Origin: Parvularculaceae bacterium
GTDB taxonomy: Bacteria; Pseudomonadota; Alphaproteobacteria; Caulobacterales; Parvularculaceae
NCBI GenBank assembly: GCA_015487305.1
Contig: WFQB01000144.1
Span: 1-37,802, forward strand
Length of the DNA: 37,802 nt
Direction of reading: 5' to 3'
Below the pieces are notes generated by a model. It ran no database searches and had not been told where the DNA came from. It saw only the letters and a program-made list of their open reading frames with translations. The translations under genes were made by a program, and so were the position numbers. This document shows, piece by piece, positions 26,289-35,586 of the stretch; positions within the stretch are counted from its first letter, which is position 1, and each line of letters starts with the position of its first letter.

Positions 26289-27560
26289 CTATGGGGCAAT
26301 CGTCTCTTCGAGTTTCGAGGACAAAGATAGCAGGCTGGCTTCGGCGATAAACAAAGCCACATGCTCGCGATAGCGGGCAATCTGTGCATTGCGATAATCG
26401 TTTTCCGCGTCCAGCGCTTCTACCAGCGTGCGGATGCCGGCTTCATATTCTTTTTGCGCCCCTTCGGCCGCAAGGCGAGCGGCGTCTTCAGCGCGCATAG
26501 CTGCATTCAAGGATTGGCGTCTGGCTTGCAAATTACCCCACAAGCCGGCCACGGCTTCGCGCAATTGCAATTCGGCGCGTCTTGCCCCAGCCTGCGCCTG
26601 CGCTTGCCCTGCGCGGGCTTCTCGAATTTTTGCACTGCGCAAGCCGCTGGTAAAGAGTGGCATTTCAATGCCAACAAAAGCACCCACATCTTCTACCGGT
26701 TGATTAAAGAAAAAATAGCTCTCCTCGGTTCGTGAGGCCCGCGCTGACAAGGTGACCTTGGGGCCAAATTGGCCTTTGGTTTGCTGTACGCGATAACCAG
26801 CCGATTGTGCCATAGCTTTGGCGGCGGCAAGATCGGGATTGGCTTGCAGAACCTCGGCCATGGCGTCATCAAAACTCGCCGGAAGCGGGAGGTTATGATC
26901 AAACGCAGCGACAGGGCGCGGCTCACTAATGCCGGTGAGACGGGCAAGTTTTGCTTGCGCGCTAGCCAAAGCGGCCTGATTGGCCCCGTGGCGCGCTTGC
27001 GCAGAGGCAAGACGGGCTTCGGTCAGGGCGATATCGGTTTTGGTAACGAGGCCTTGCGCCATGCGCGAGCGAGTTTCGTCAAGGCGAATTTCAAATGTTT
27101 TTACCTGTTCGCCGCTAACTTCGTAAATACGGTCTGCCAGCCATGCATTGGCATAGGCTTCTACGGTAGCAAGGGCGATTTTTTCATTTACGCCTTCAAG
27201 ATTGTTTTCGGCAGCAGAGCTAGCGCTTTTTGATGCATCAATCGAAGCGCGCAAAGCGCCGGATTGATAAATTGGCATTTCTGCTTTTACGCCTATTTGC
27301 TGGGGGTTTTGCGAAATAGACCCTGTGGTGAAATCGGTTTCTGTAACCCCGACCTGTCCTTGGACGCCAATTGTAACCAAACGATTTGCTTGCGCGGCAC
27401 TAATGCCTGCTTTTTCGCGATCAACAATGGCGCTGGCTTCTTCAATAGACGGATCAAATTGCAAAGCATGCTCAACCGCTTCGGGCAGGGAGATGGGGGT
27501 CATGAAAACAGCCATGAGGCTGATAGCAGAAGATCTGAATAGGGTTCTTTTTTTACGCAT
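26289..27560 (-). CDS. TolC-family outer-membrane efflux protein
   Basis: ISLPEAVEHALQFDPSIEEASAIVDREKAGISAAQANRLVTIGVQGQVG...; two OEP repeats, EYEAGIRTLVEALDAENDYRNAQIARYREH. Confidence 0.92.
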   Translation of the reverse strand: MRKKRTLFRSSAISLMAVFMTPISLPEAVEHALQFDPSIEEASAIVDREKAGISAAQANRLVTIGVQGQVGVTETDFTTGSISQNPQQIGVKAEMPIYQSGALRASIDASKSASSAAENNLEGVNEKIALATVEAYANAWLADRIYEVSGEQVKTFEIRLDETRSRMAQGLVTKTDIALTEARLASAQARHGANQAALASAQAKLARLTGISEPRPVAAFDHNLPLPASFDDAMAEVLQANPDLAAAKAMAQSAGYRVQQTKGQFGPKVTLSARASRTEESYFFFNQPVEDVGAFVGIEMPLFTSGLRSAKIREARAGQAQAQAGARRAELQLREAVAGLWGNLQARRQSLNAAMRAEDAARLAAEGAQKEYEAGIRTLVEALDAENDYRNAQIARYREHVALFIAEASLLSLSSKLEETIAP

Positions 27561-27600
27561 AGCATTTTCTCTTTTCTGTAATCTACGAAAGAGACGGGCT

Positions 27601-28062
27601 TTAGGGTTTTAGCGCCGCTCTTATCCATTGCATCAGGCCATCCCCAGTTTGCGCACCAGCCTGTTTTGCGATCTCGCGACCCCCTTGATAGGCAATTAAT
27701 GTTGGAATACCGCGAATGCCAAGGCGCGCGGAAACATCCTGATGGGTGTCGGAATTTAGTTTGAAAAGTCGAATATGGTCTGCAAGGGCTTCGGCCGCCT
27801 GTTCATAAGAAGGGGCCATCATCCGGCAAGGACCGCACCAGGGCGCCCAGATGTCAATCACATAGCGGCCTTTGTCATGGGTGAGTAGGCGCTCAAAAAT
27901 TGCGCTATCAATATCAATCGGTTTTCTGGTTGCCAGTGGTTTGCTGCATTTGCCGCATTTGCCATCAGAAAGCGCCGCGCCTTGCGGTACGCGGTTAAGC
28001 GCGCCACAGGCATAACAGACAAGCGGGTAGCTGTCTTTTTTGGCAGGATTTTCTGATGGCAT
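27601..28062 (-). CDS. trxC: Thioredoxin TrxC (thioredoxin 2 with N-terminal zinc finger)
   Basis: CYACGALNRVP...GKCGKCSKPL zinc finger; YVIDIWAPWCGPCRMMAP active site. Confidence 0.95.
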   Translation of the reverse strand: MPSENPAKKDSYPLVCYACGALNRVPQGAALSDGKCGKCSKPLATRKPIDIDSAIFERLLTHDKGRYVIDIWAPWCGPCRMMAPSYEQAAEALADHIRLFKLNSDTHQDVSARLGIRGIPTLIAYQGGREIAKQAGAQTGDGLMQWIRAALKP

Positions 28063-28076
28063 TGTTTGGGGTCCAC

Positions 28077-29348
28077 TTATTTTTTCAATTTATGGGTTTT
28101 CATAAGTTGCAACATGACATTTTCGAACATGGATTCTGATTTCCCGGCGCGAATTTTGCCAAGAAAAAACTTTTCAAAGGCCACTTTGGCCACATGCACC
28201 CATTTGCCTTGTGCGGCCCAATTGACATTGCGCGGCGGAATTTGTGGTTGCGCCACAAAGGCAACGCCACCATCGCCAAAATCAGCAAGGCAAACCGCAT
28301 TCCAAGTGGCTTCGCTTTGGGGTTCAGAATTACGCACCAGCGAGCCAAGATTTTCTGCCGTGGCCGTAACCATGGATTCAATCATGAAGCCAGTTTTGGG
28401 AACGCCTGTTGGCACAACGGTCGGGGTTGGCGGGGCAATGGCAATGCAAACACCAATGCCAAAAATCTCAGGATATTTTGGATTGCGCTGATGTTTGTCG
28501 ACAATGATAAACCCGCGTGGATTAACCAGCCCATCAATATCCCAAACCGCACCAACCCCTTTAAAGGCCGGCAATATCATGGAAAAATCCATTGGCAGGT
28601 CATGAACCGCTTTGCTGGATCCATCTTCATTCATCTCTTCCACATGAAGATGACCGGCTTCGGCTTTTAGAACCTTGGCATTGGTAATCCATTTAATATG
28701 GCGGTCGCGCATTTCACTTTCCAGCACGCCCTTGGTATCGCCAACACCATCAAGGCCAAGATGGCCGATATAAGGCTCTGAGGTGACAAAGGTCATTGGT
28801 ACCTTGTCGCGAATTTTGCGTTTGCGTAATTCGGTATCAATAATCATCGCTGTTTCATAAGCAGGTCCAAAGCAGGATGCTCCCTGAACCGCGCCAACAA
28901 TGATTGGGCCGGGATTTTTACAAAATTCTTCAAAGGCCTGATTGGCCGCAATGGCATGGTCGATATGGCAAACCGAATGGGTATGCCCTTGGGGGCCAAG
29001 GCCCTCAATGGCTTCAAAATCTAGCTCTGGCCCCGTGGCAATCACAAGATAGTCATAAGAAACCTCTGAGCCATCGCCCATGCGAATGATTTTTTGCTCT
29101 GGCTCGACGCGTTCAGCCTTGCCGACGATGAAATCAATCCGGCGTTTTTGCATTGGCTTGGCCAAATCTACCAAAATATCCTTGCGGTCGCGCCAACCGA
29201 CAAGCACCCAAGGATTGGATGGAACGAATTGATAAAAGTCATTTTCATTAATGATCGTGACTTTGTCTTCATCGCGCACTTTGTCGCGAATCTCATAGGC
29301 AGCGATAACGCCGCCAAGGCCTGCGCCTAAAACTACAATATGGGCCAT
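28077..29348 (-). CDS. Sulfide:quinone oxidoreductase-type FAD flavoprotein
   Basis: MAHIVVLGAGLGGVIAAYEIRDKV; cysteines in SVCHIDHA, GASCFGPAYE and FGIGVCIAI as in SQRs; C-terminal FEKFFLGKIRAGKSES. Start at 29348 has GAGGAG RBS; ORF track opens at 29420. Confidence 0.88.
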   Translation of the reverse strand: MAHIVVLGAGLGGVIAAYEIRDKVRDEDKVTIINENDFYQFVPSNPWVLVGWRDRKDILVDLAKPMQKRRIDFIVGKAERVEPEQKIIRMGDGSEVSYDYLVIATGPELDFEAIEGLGPQGHTHSVCHIDHAIAANQAFEEFCKNPGPIIVGAVQGASCFGPAYETAMIIDTELRKRKIRDKVPMTFVTSEPYIGHLGLDGVGDTKGVLESEMRDRHIKWITNAKVLKAEAGHLHVEEMNEDGSSKAVHDLPMDFSMILPAFKGVGAVWDIDGLVNPRGFIIVDKHQRNPKYPEIFGIGVCIAIAPPTPTVVPTGVPKTGFMIESMVTATAENLGSLVRNSEPQSEATWNAVCLADFGDGGVAFVAQPQIPPRNVNWAAQGKWVHVAKVAFEKFFLGKIRAGKSESMFENVMLQLMKTHKLKK

Positions 29349-29581
29349 TTGCAACTCCTCTAATGCCGTCTCTGGTCTTCCGTAAAAATGACGGTCTTTG
29401 GTTGTTATGGATCGCACCAAACGAATTTGATGCGGTGACTATTTCAGATATTTCCCGGCGATTTAATTTTAAACAGCCGAGAAAAAAGCCTGCTGAAGTC
29501 TAGCCCTGTCCGACCGGTTTTCAACGCAGCGATTTTTTTGCTGTGATGTCTGGTCAAGACAGTTTTAATATGTTATAAGAT

Positions 29582-29593
29582 GCTTAAATAAGC
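29582..29593. promoter_or_regulatory. Candidate ArsR-family operator in the sqr/rhodanese divergent promoter
   Basis: GCTTA-AA-TAAGC inverted repeat, overlapping a looser TATAAG-ATG-CTTAAATA repeat (from 29574). Confidence 0.3.
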
Positions 29594-29666
29594 AATAGCT
29601 AATTTAACAAATATCCAACAAAAGAAATAACCAATAAAAAACAATGAGATGGAGCATGGGGCACGT

Positions 29667-30038
29667 ATGTCAGTTCAAATAGAAGAGCAAGAGGATCTCC
29701 TAGCGGAGGATATTATAGAGAAAATTCGGGCTGGGGAGGCAGTTTTGATTGATGTTCGCGAGCCAAGGGAATTTGCTTTTGAGCGGATTCATGGGGCTTT
29801 GCTGCATCCATTGTCGACCTTTGAACCCCGTGCCATTCCCAAAACCGCCGAGCAGGTGATTATTTTTCACTGCGGCTCGGGCAAGCGATCCCGCAAAGCA
29901 CTGGATGCCTTTAAGGCAGCCACAGGTCGCGCCGCGGCACATATGGCAGGCGGGCTTGGTCAATGGAAGGCAGCTCGTTTTCCAACCATAAAAATTAATC
30001 CGGCAACGGGTGAAGTTGAAGATTCAGGGCTCTTTTAA
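29667..30038 (+). CDS. Rhodanese-like domain protein
   Basis: AVLIDVREPREFAFERIHGALLHPLS...VIIFHCGSGKRSRKALDAF active-site loop; AHMAGGLGQWKAARFP. Confidence 0.92.
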   Translation: MSVQIEEQEDLLAEDIIEKIRAGEAVLIDVREPREFAFERIHGALLHPLSTFEPRAIPKTAEQVIIFHCGSGKRSRKALDAFKAATGRAAAHMAGGLGQWKAARFPTIKINPATGEVEDSGLF

Positions 30039-30057
30039 ACCCATAGGAAGCAAGATC

Positions 30058-31062
30058 ATGACCGATAAATGGAAGTTTCTCTTTACTATTATTTTTATTT
30101 TGCCGTTTGGGTTTAAGGCCGGTGCGGCTGAAAATGATCCGGGCGGAATAATGACGATACAAGAAAGTGTTGTGGTTGATTATCGTCCGGTGGTAGCGCG
30201 CATTGAAGCTGGTGATACAGCCATGGCGCGGTCTCGTTTGCAAGGTATTGTTACGCGTCTTTCCATTGATGAAGGGGATGTGGTCAGCCAAGGGGATATT
30301 GTTGCCATTATCACCGATAGTACTTTGGCTCCAAAAATTTCCGCTTTGGCTTCACGAATTGCTGGCCTGCAGGCGCAATTAAAGCAGGGAGAGATAGATT
30401 TAGAGCGCAATCAGGCATTATTTGCCGAAGGGTTTTTTCCAAAGGCGCGCCTTGATGAGCAGCGCACCAATCTTGATGTTTTAAGACGCAATCTTGCTGC
30501 AGCTCAGGCCGAAAGGCGGGCTTTATTGGCGCGCCAAGATGATGGCAATATCCGCGCCCCGGCAGATGCCCGGGTTACTGAAGTGAGTGTGGTTGAAGGA
30601 TCGGTGGTTGCGCCGGGCGAGGTTATCGCACGCTTTGCTACGCTTGATGGCCTTGTTCGCATGTCCCTGCCAGAGCGTCATGCGGCGCAAATTAAAGAGG
30701 GCGAGACCGTATCCCTTCGCTTGCCAACGCGCGGTAATGAATTGCGCCAAGCGACTATTATAAAGGTTTATCCTGAATTGCGAGAAGGCGCGGTCATTGC
30801 CGATGCGACAGTGGAGGGCGGTTTAAGGGCTTTGGTGGGCGAGCGGGTTGATGTTCTGGCACCAATCGGCGAGCGCCGGGCAATTCTGGTTCCGGAAAAC
30901 TATATCTCTACACGTTATGGCGTTGATTTTGTGCGCGTCAAAGTGGGGGATCGTTTTGTTGATGCGCCGGTGGCTTTGGCGGCCCCGCTTATTGGTCAAC
31001 AAGGGCGCTTTGAGGTTTTATCGGGTTTGCGCCCCGGCGATATTATCGAGCCAGCGGAGTAA
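30058..31062 (+). CDS. RND efflux periplasmic adaptor subunit
   Basis: Signal peptide MTDKWKFLFTIIFILPFGFKAGAA; VARIEAGDTAMARSRLQGIVTRLSIDEGDVVSQGDIVAIITD lipoyl half-motifs; ends 4 nt before the permease start. Confidence 0.88.
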   Translation: MTDKWKFLFTIIFILPFGFKAGAAENDPGGIMTIQESVVVDYRPVVARIEAGDTAMARSRLQGIVTRLSIDEGDVVSQGDIVAIITDSTLAPKISALASRIAGLQAQLKQGEIDLERNQALFAEGFFPKARLDEQRTNLDVLRRNLAAAQAERRALLARQDDGNIRAPADARVTEVSVVEGSVVAPGEVIARFATLDGLVRMSLPERHAAQIKEGETVSLRLPTRGNELRQATIIKVYPELREGAVIADATVEGGLRALVGERVDVLAPIGERRAILVPENYISTRYGVDFVRVKVGDRFVDAPVALAAPLIGQQGRFEVLSGLRPGDIIEPAE

Positions 31063-31066
31063 GGTC

Positions 31067-34000
31067 ATGAAAATGGATATTTCGGGTAGCATTACCCGCG
31101 CCACTATTCGCTCTCCTTTAACCCCGCTTTTTTTGCTCACCGCTTTGGCGGTTGGGTTAATTGCTTTATTGACTATTCCCCGCGAAGAAGAGCCGCAGAT
31201 TTCTGTACCCTTGGTGGATGTCATGGTATCAGCGCCGGGTTTGCGGGCCCCAGATGTGGTTGAACAAATTACCAAGCCGCTTGAGGAAATTATCAAAGCT
31301 ATTCCTGAGGTCGAGCATGTTTACTCGCAAAGCCGCGATGATGGCGCACTGGTGACGGCGCGGTTTAATGTCGGCACGGATTCGGATGCGGCGATTGTGC
31401 GCATTCATGAAAAATTGCAGGCCAATCTTGATCGTCTGCCTCCCAATACACCGCTGCCAATGGTTACAGGGCGGGGTATTAATGATGTGCCGATAGTGAC
31501 TTTAACATTATCGCCGAAAAGCTGGACCGGCGATGTTTGGAACGATACCTCGCTGTGGATGCTGGCCGATGAATTATTAAAAGAGCTGATCAAAATTGAA
31601 GATGTTGGTTTGACCTCGGTGATTGGTGGGCGCCCTTTGGAGATGCGGGTTGAGCCGGATATTCAGGCTCTTGCCGCAAATGGTATTCCGTTGCGCCGAT
31701 TGGTTGATTCTGTTGAACAGGCAGCTTCTGCCATGCCGGTTGGTATGGCACGGCAGGATGGATCGTCCTTGATGGTGCAGGCGGGCGATCAGGTAGAAAG
31801 TCTTAGTGCATTGCAAAGGTTGGAATTGCGCGGCACTGATGGTCGCACGGTCTATCTTTCTGATGTGGCAAACATTCGGGTCATTGGTGCTGATACAGAA
31901 TCGCGGGTTTGGGCATTGGAGCCAAAGACCAATCAAGCAGGGTTCGAAATGGCACCCGCCGTGACTTTAACTTTGGCGAAGCGCCCAGGGGCTAATGCGG
32001 TCAAGGTTTCTGAAGCGATTCTGGAGCGTGTTGAGCATTTAAAAGGGCCGCTTATTCCTGAAGGAGTTAAAGTGGAGGTGACCCGTAATTATGGGGAAAC
32101 CGCCAATCATAAAGCCAATGAGCTATTATTCCATCTTGGACTGGCGACCATTTCCATTGTCATTCTCATTGCCTTTGCCATTGGCTGGCGCGAGGCTGTG
32201 GTTACTTTAATTGTTATCCCTACAACTATTATGCTGACCATGTTTGCGTCAAAAATGATGGGCTATACGATTAACCGCGTCAGTCTTTTTGCGTTGATTT
32301 TTTCCATTGGTATTTTGGTGGATGATGCGATTGTGGTTATTGAAAATATTGCTCGCCATTGGGCGATGCGTGACGGGCGCTCGCGGGTGAAGGCTGCCAT
32401 TGATGCAGTATCTGAAGTTGGCAATCCAACCATTATTGCGACCTTGACGGTCATCGCCGCCTTGATGCCCATGATGTTTGTGTCCGGTCTTATGGGGCCT
32501 TATATGGCACCCATTCCTGCTAATGCTTCAGCGGCTATGGCGTTTTCTTTCTTTGTTGCCGTTGGTATTGCTCCATGGTTGATGATGCGCATTGCCGGTG
32601 CAGCGAAACTTTCCGGCCATGAGGAAAGCGAGGCGAGTGAAACAAGATTGAGCCGGTTCTATCGATGGATTGCTGGACCGGTTATTGCCTCAAGGCGCAA
32701 TGCTTGGGTTTTTCTTGGGGTCGTGGGGGTTGCAACCTTATTATCACTGACCTTGTTTGCCTTTAAAATTGTGCCGGTTAAATTGTTGCCCTTTGACAAT
32801 AAGTCCGAAATTCAAGTGATTGTGGATTTGCCCGAGGGGGTTTCGGTTGAAGATACCGAGCGGACCTTATTTGCGCTGGCCGATGGTTTGCGTGAAGTTG
32901 ACGAGATTGAAAATATCCAAGCCTATGCAGGCACAGCAGCGCCAATCAATTTCAACGGTCTTGTGCGGCATTATTTTTTACGCCAATCGCCTGAGCTTGG
33001 TGACTTGCAGGTGAATCTCAAAGAAAAATCCAAAAGAAAACGTGCCAGCCATGACATCGCTCTTGATATGCGCGAGCGATTAAAAGCCGTGCCATTGATG
33101 GAAGGCACAAGTGTCAAGGTCGTTGAAGTGCCGCCCGGCCCGCCGGTTATTTCAACTTTGATGGCGGAGATTTATGGGCCGACCCCTGAAATTCGCAGGC
33201 AGACAGCCTCTATTATTCGCCAATTATTTGAGCAAACCGATTTTATTGTTGATGTTGATGATTCAATCGGTGCGCCCTCATCGCGCCTTATCATTGGGGT
33301 GGATGAGCCGCGGGCGGCGGATTATGGTGTGGCGCAGGGCGATGTGCTGGATACAATCGCGTTGACATTTTCCGGACAAATAGCAGGCGTATCCCCCCGT
33401 GGCGAAGGGCGCGATCCGTTAGATATTCGCATTCGCCTGCCAAAATCAGCGCGTAATTGGTCACAGGAAGTTGCGGCCATTCCAGTGCCGCGCAATCTTA
33501 TCGGTCCAACTGCAACGCCGGTAGAGCTGGGCGCGCTTGTGGATATTAGCGAAGCTCCAAGCTCGCCCTTTATCTTCCGGCGTGATGCAGCTTTTACGGA
33601 TCTTGTGATGGGAGAATTGGCGGGTCGGTTTGAAGCGCCTATTTACGGCATGTTTGAAATTGAAAAACAAATCGATGCTTTTGATTGGCAGGCTATGGGC
33701 CTCGAAAAACCAATCATTCGCATGTATGGCCAGCCCAAAGATGAGCACAAAACAACTTTATTATGGGATGGCGAATGGGAGGTAACCTATGTCACTTTCC
33801 GGGATATGGGGATGGCTTTTGCGGTGGCTTTGTTTGGAATTTATATTCTGGTCGTTGGGCAGTTTAAAACCTTCCGTGTGCCGCTAATCATTTTAACACC
33901 AGTGCCGCTGACATTGATTGGCATTATGATAGGTCATTGGATTTTTGGAGCGGCGTTTACCGCAACCTCGATGATCGGGTTTATTGCCCTTGCCGGGATT

Positions 34001-34321
34001 ATTGTGCGTAATTCTATCTTGCTGATAGATTTTGCGCGTCATAGACAGGATGGCAAAACCAGCTTGCGCGAAGTTATGCTGGACGCCGGAGCGGTGCGAT
34101 TTAAACCAATTCTGCTGACAGCATTGGCGGCTATGATTGGCGCATCGGTGATTTTGACAGATCCGATTTTCCAAGGGCTTGCTATATCCCTGCTATTTGG
34201 TCTGGCGTCGTCCACCGCCCTTACGGTGCTGGTTATTCCGGCCATTTATGTCGCCTTGCGGGGGGCGGATTCAATTCCCGCACCCATAGAAGCGCTCAAT
34301 AATGAGGGGGCCCATGCGTGA
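31067..34321 (+). CDS. RND efflux permease (AcrB-like, not HME type)
   Basis: MKMDISGSITRATIRSPLTPLFLLTALAVGLIALLTIPREEEPQISVPLVDVMVSAPGLRAPDVVEQITKPLEEIIKAI...; ILVDDAIVVIENIARH; about 1084 aa from the 31067 ATG (ORF track opens early at 30848). Confidence 0.93.
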   Translation: MKMDISGSITRATIRSPLTPLFLLTALAVGLIALLTIPREEEPQISVPLVDVMVSAPGLRAPDVVEQITKPLEEIIKAIPEVEHVYSQSRDDGALVTARFNVGTDSDAAIVRIHEKLQANLDRLPPNTPLPMVTGRGINDVPIVTLTLSPKSWTGDVWNDTSLWMLADELLKELIKIEDVGLTSVIGGRPLEMRVEPDIQALAANGIPLRRLVDSVEQAASAMPVGMARQDGSSLMVQAGDQVESLSALQRLELRGTDGRTVYLSDVANIRVIGADTESRVWALEPKTNQAGFEMAPAVTLTLAKRPGANAVKVSEAILERVEHLKGPLIPEGVKVEVTRNYGETANHKANELLFHLGLATISIVILIAFAIGWREAVVTLIVIPTTIMLTMFASKMMGYTINRVSLFALIFSIGILVDDAIVVIENIARHWAMRDGRSRVKAAIDAVSEVGNPTIIATLTVIAALMPMMFVSGLMGPYMAPIPANASAAMAFSFFVAVGIAPWLMMRIAGAAKLSGHEESEASETRLSRFYRWIAGPVIASRRNAWVFLGVVGVATLLSLTLFAFKIVPVKLLPFDNKSEIQVIVDLPEGVSVEDTERTLFALADGLREVDEIENIQAYAGTAAPINFNGLVRHYFLRQSPELGDLQVNLKEKSKRKRASHDIALDMRERLKAVPLMEGTSVKVVEVPPGPPVISTLMAEIYGPTPEIRRQTASIIRQLFEQTDFIVDVDDSIGAPSSRLIIGVDEPRAADYGVAQGDVLDTIALTFSGQIAGVSPRGEGRDPLDIRIRLPKSARNWSQEVAAIPVPRNLIGPTATPVELGALVDISEAPSSPFIFRRDAAFTDLVMGELAGRFEAPIYGMFEIEKQIDAFDWQAMGLEKPIIRMYGQPKDEHKTTLLWDGEWEVTYVTFRDMGMAFAVALFGIYILVVGQFKTFRVPLIILTPVPLTLIGIMIGHWIFGAAFTATSMIGFIALAGIIVRNSILLIDFARHRQDGKTSLREVMLDAGAVRFKPILLTALAAMIGASVILTDPIFQGLAISLLFGLASSTALTVLVIPAIYVALRGADSIPAPIEALNNEGAHA

Positions 34322-34650
34322 ATAGAGTAGATACAAACTCGCCAGAGGCGTTTGAAATAATTTCAGAGCGGGTAAAAGATGCAGCCTCGGTTATGAAGGC
34401 CATGTCTTCAGATACAAGGTTGCGAATCCTGTGCGCCTTAAGTGCTGGCGAGTTGCCGGTGCATCAGTTGGCACAGATGACAGGTCAATCTTCCTCGGCG
34501 ATTTCCCAACACCTGACAAAACTGCGGGCAGCGGGTCTCGTTGATTCAAGGCGTGAGGCGCAAACAATTTACTATTTTTGCACCAAAGGGATTGGTAAGG
34601 AGATTGTTGATACGCTTTGCGCCTATTACAAAGATGATGAGCGCGGGTGA
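34318..34650 (+). CDS. ArsR/SmtB-family regulator (BigR/SqrR-like candidate)
   Basis: VMKAMSSDTRLRILCALSAGELPVHQLAQMTGQSSSAISQHLTKLRAAGLVDSRREAQTIYYFCTKGIGKEIVDTLCAYYKDD; GTG start overlaps the permease TGA (GTGA). Confidence 0.9.
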   Translation: MNRVDTNSPEAFEIISERVKDAASVMKAMSSDTRLRILCALSAGELPVHQLAQMTGQSSSAISQHLTKLRAAGLVDSRREAQTIYYFCTKGIGKEIVDTLCAYYKDDERG

Positions 34651-34838
34651 TCGTTAAAGGTTTAACAGTAAGGCGGCCAACCTCACAAAGAATTCATTGC
34701 ATTATACGGGTTTTGTTTAATAGAAATTAACCGCTTCCCTCTTTGATAGGCGATGAAGTTCAAAAACGGGCAATCGCCAGTCCACGCATCAATTTGAATG
34801 CGACGAAAGGACAGGCGTTAAACAAGGAGGGAAGTATA

Positions 34839-35357
34839 ATGCACCATCCCGGAAAAAAATTACGAACAGCACTGACGAGCCTGATGGTTCTTGGTGGTAT
34901 GGCCATGGGTATGACACCCGGTATGGCCGCTTTGGCTGATGGCGGCGGCCTAACGGCAAAACAGCTTGTTGAAACAGAGCGAACAATTAAGCTTTCCGAT
35001 GGCAGTGAGAAAGTTGAGCGGGTTCCAGCTGAGTTGGTAAAGCCCGGCGATAAGATCTTTTATACGCTGGTCTACCGCAATGAGGGTGAGTCTGCGGCTG
35101 AAAATATTGTTTTGACCATGCCAGTGCCACCACAGATTACCTATTTGGAAAATACTGCCGTGCAACAGGGGGCAGAAGTTATGTTCTCTGCTGATGGCGG
35201 CAAGAGCTTTTCGCCGCGCGGCGCTTTGCGGGTGACTTTGGATGACGAAGTGCGCCCGGCCAAATCTGAAGAAGTGACCCATATTCGCTGGGTTGTCACC
35301 GAGCCGATTTCACCCGGTAGTGAAGGGCGATTGAGTTTTGCTGGTATATTGAAATAG
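34839..35357 (+). CDS. Secreted DUF11-like domain protein
   Basis: Signal peptide LTSLMVLGGMAMGMTPGMAALA; VKPGDKIFYTLVYRNEGESAAENIVLTMPVPPQITYLENTA pattern. Start at 34839 after AAGGAGGG; ORF track opens at 34743. Confidence 0.8.
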   Translation: MHHPGKKLRTALTSLMVLGGMAMGMTPGMAALADGGGLTAKQLVETERTIKLSDGSEKVERVPAELVKPGDKIFYTLVYRNEGESAAENIVLTMPVPPQITYLENTAVQQGAEVMFSADGGKSFSPRGALRVTLDDEVRPAKSEEVTHIRWVVTEPISPGSEGRLSFAGILK

Positions 35358-35418
35358 AAATAACGCCATCTGTTTCAAGGTAAAACACATTGTTTCAAAC
35401 AGAAACACTATACTGTAA

Positions 35419-35444
35419 AAACGCCGCGTTTTAACGCGGCGTTT
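35419..35444. terminator. Intrinsic-terminator-like hairpin
   Basis: AAACGCCGCGTT-TT-AACGCGGCGTTT, 12-bp perfect stem with T-rich/A-rich flanks, downstream of the 34839-35357 gene. Confidence 0.8.
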
Positions 35445-35508
35445 ACTTTAATAAGTTGATTTATATGCTATTTTTCTTCATTTCTTTAGGTTCCCCTTAA
35501 CCAGAATA

Positions 35509-35586
35509 TGCGACATTCCTAGGCGAGGAAATGCAAATGGGCCCCTCGGGAGGGGGCTTTAAGTTACGCTACGAAGGAGTCGCAAA
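35509..35586 (+). promoter_or_regulatory. Structured 5' leader with SD-sequestering outer stem
   Basis: TGCGAC (35509-35514) pairs with GTCGCA (35579-35584), plus CCT/AGG extension over the AAGGAG SD; internal GCCCCTCGGGAGGGGGC hairpin and competing CGAGG/CCTCG pairing. Confidence 0.45.

Noticed and set aside
28066-29330. Several plus-strand ORFs (141, 158, 61, 78 aa) opposite the SQR gene
   Set aside because: All lie antisense to the SQR-type flavoprotein with its FAD motif and conserved cysteines; no support for independent coding.
30848-31066. Extended N-terminus (73 aa) of the RND permease ORF overlapping the adaptor gene
   Set aside because: The family N-terminus MKMDISGSITRATIRSP begins at 31067 directly after the adaptor stop; the upstream extension has no transporter-like character.
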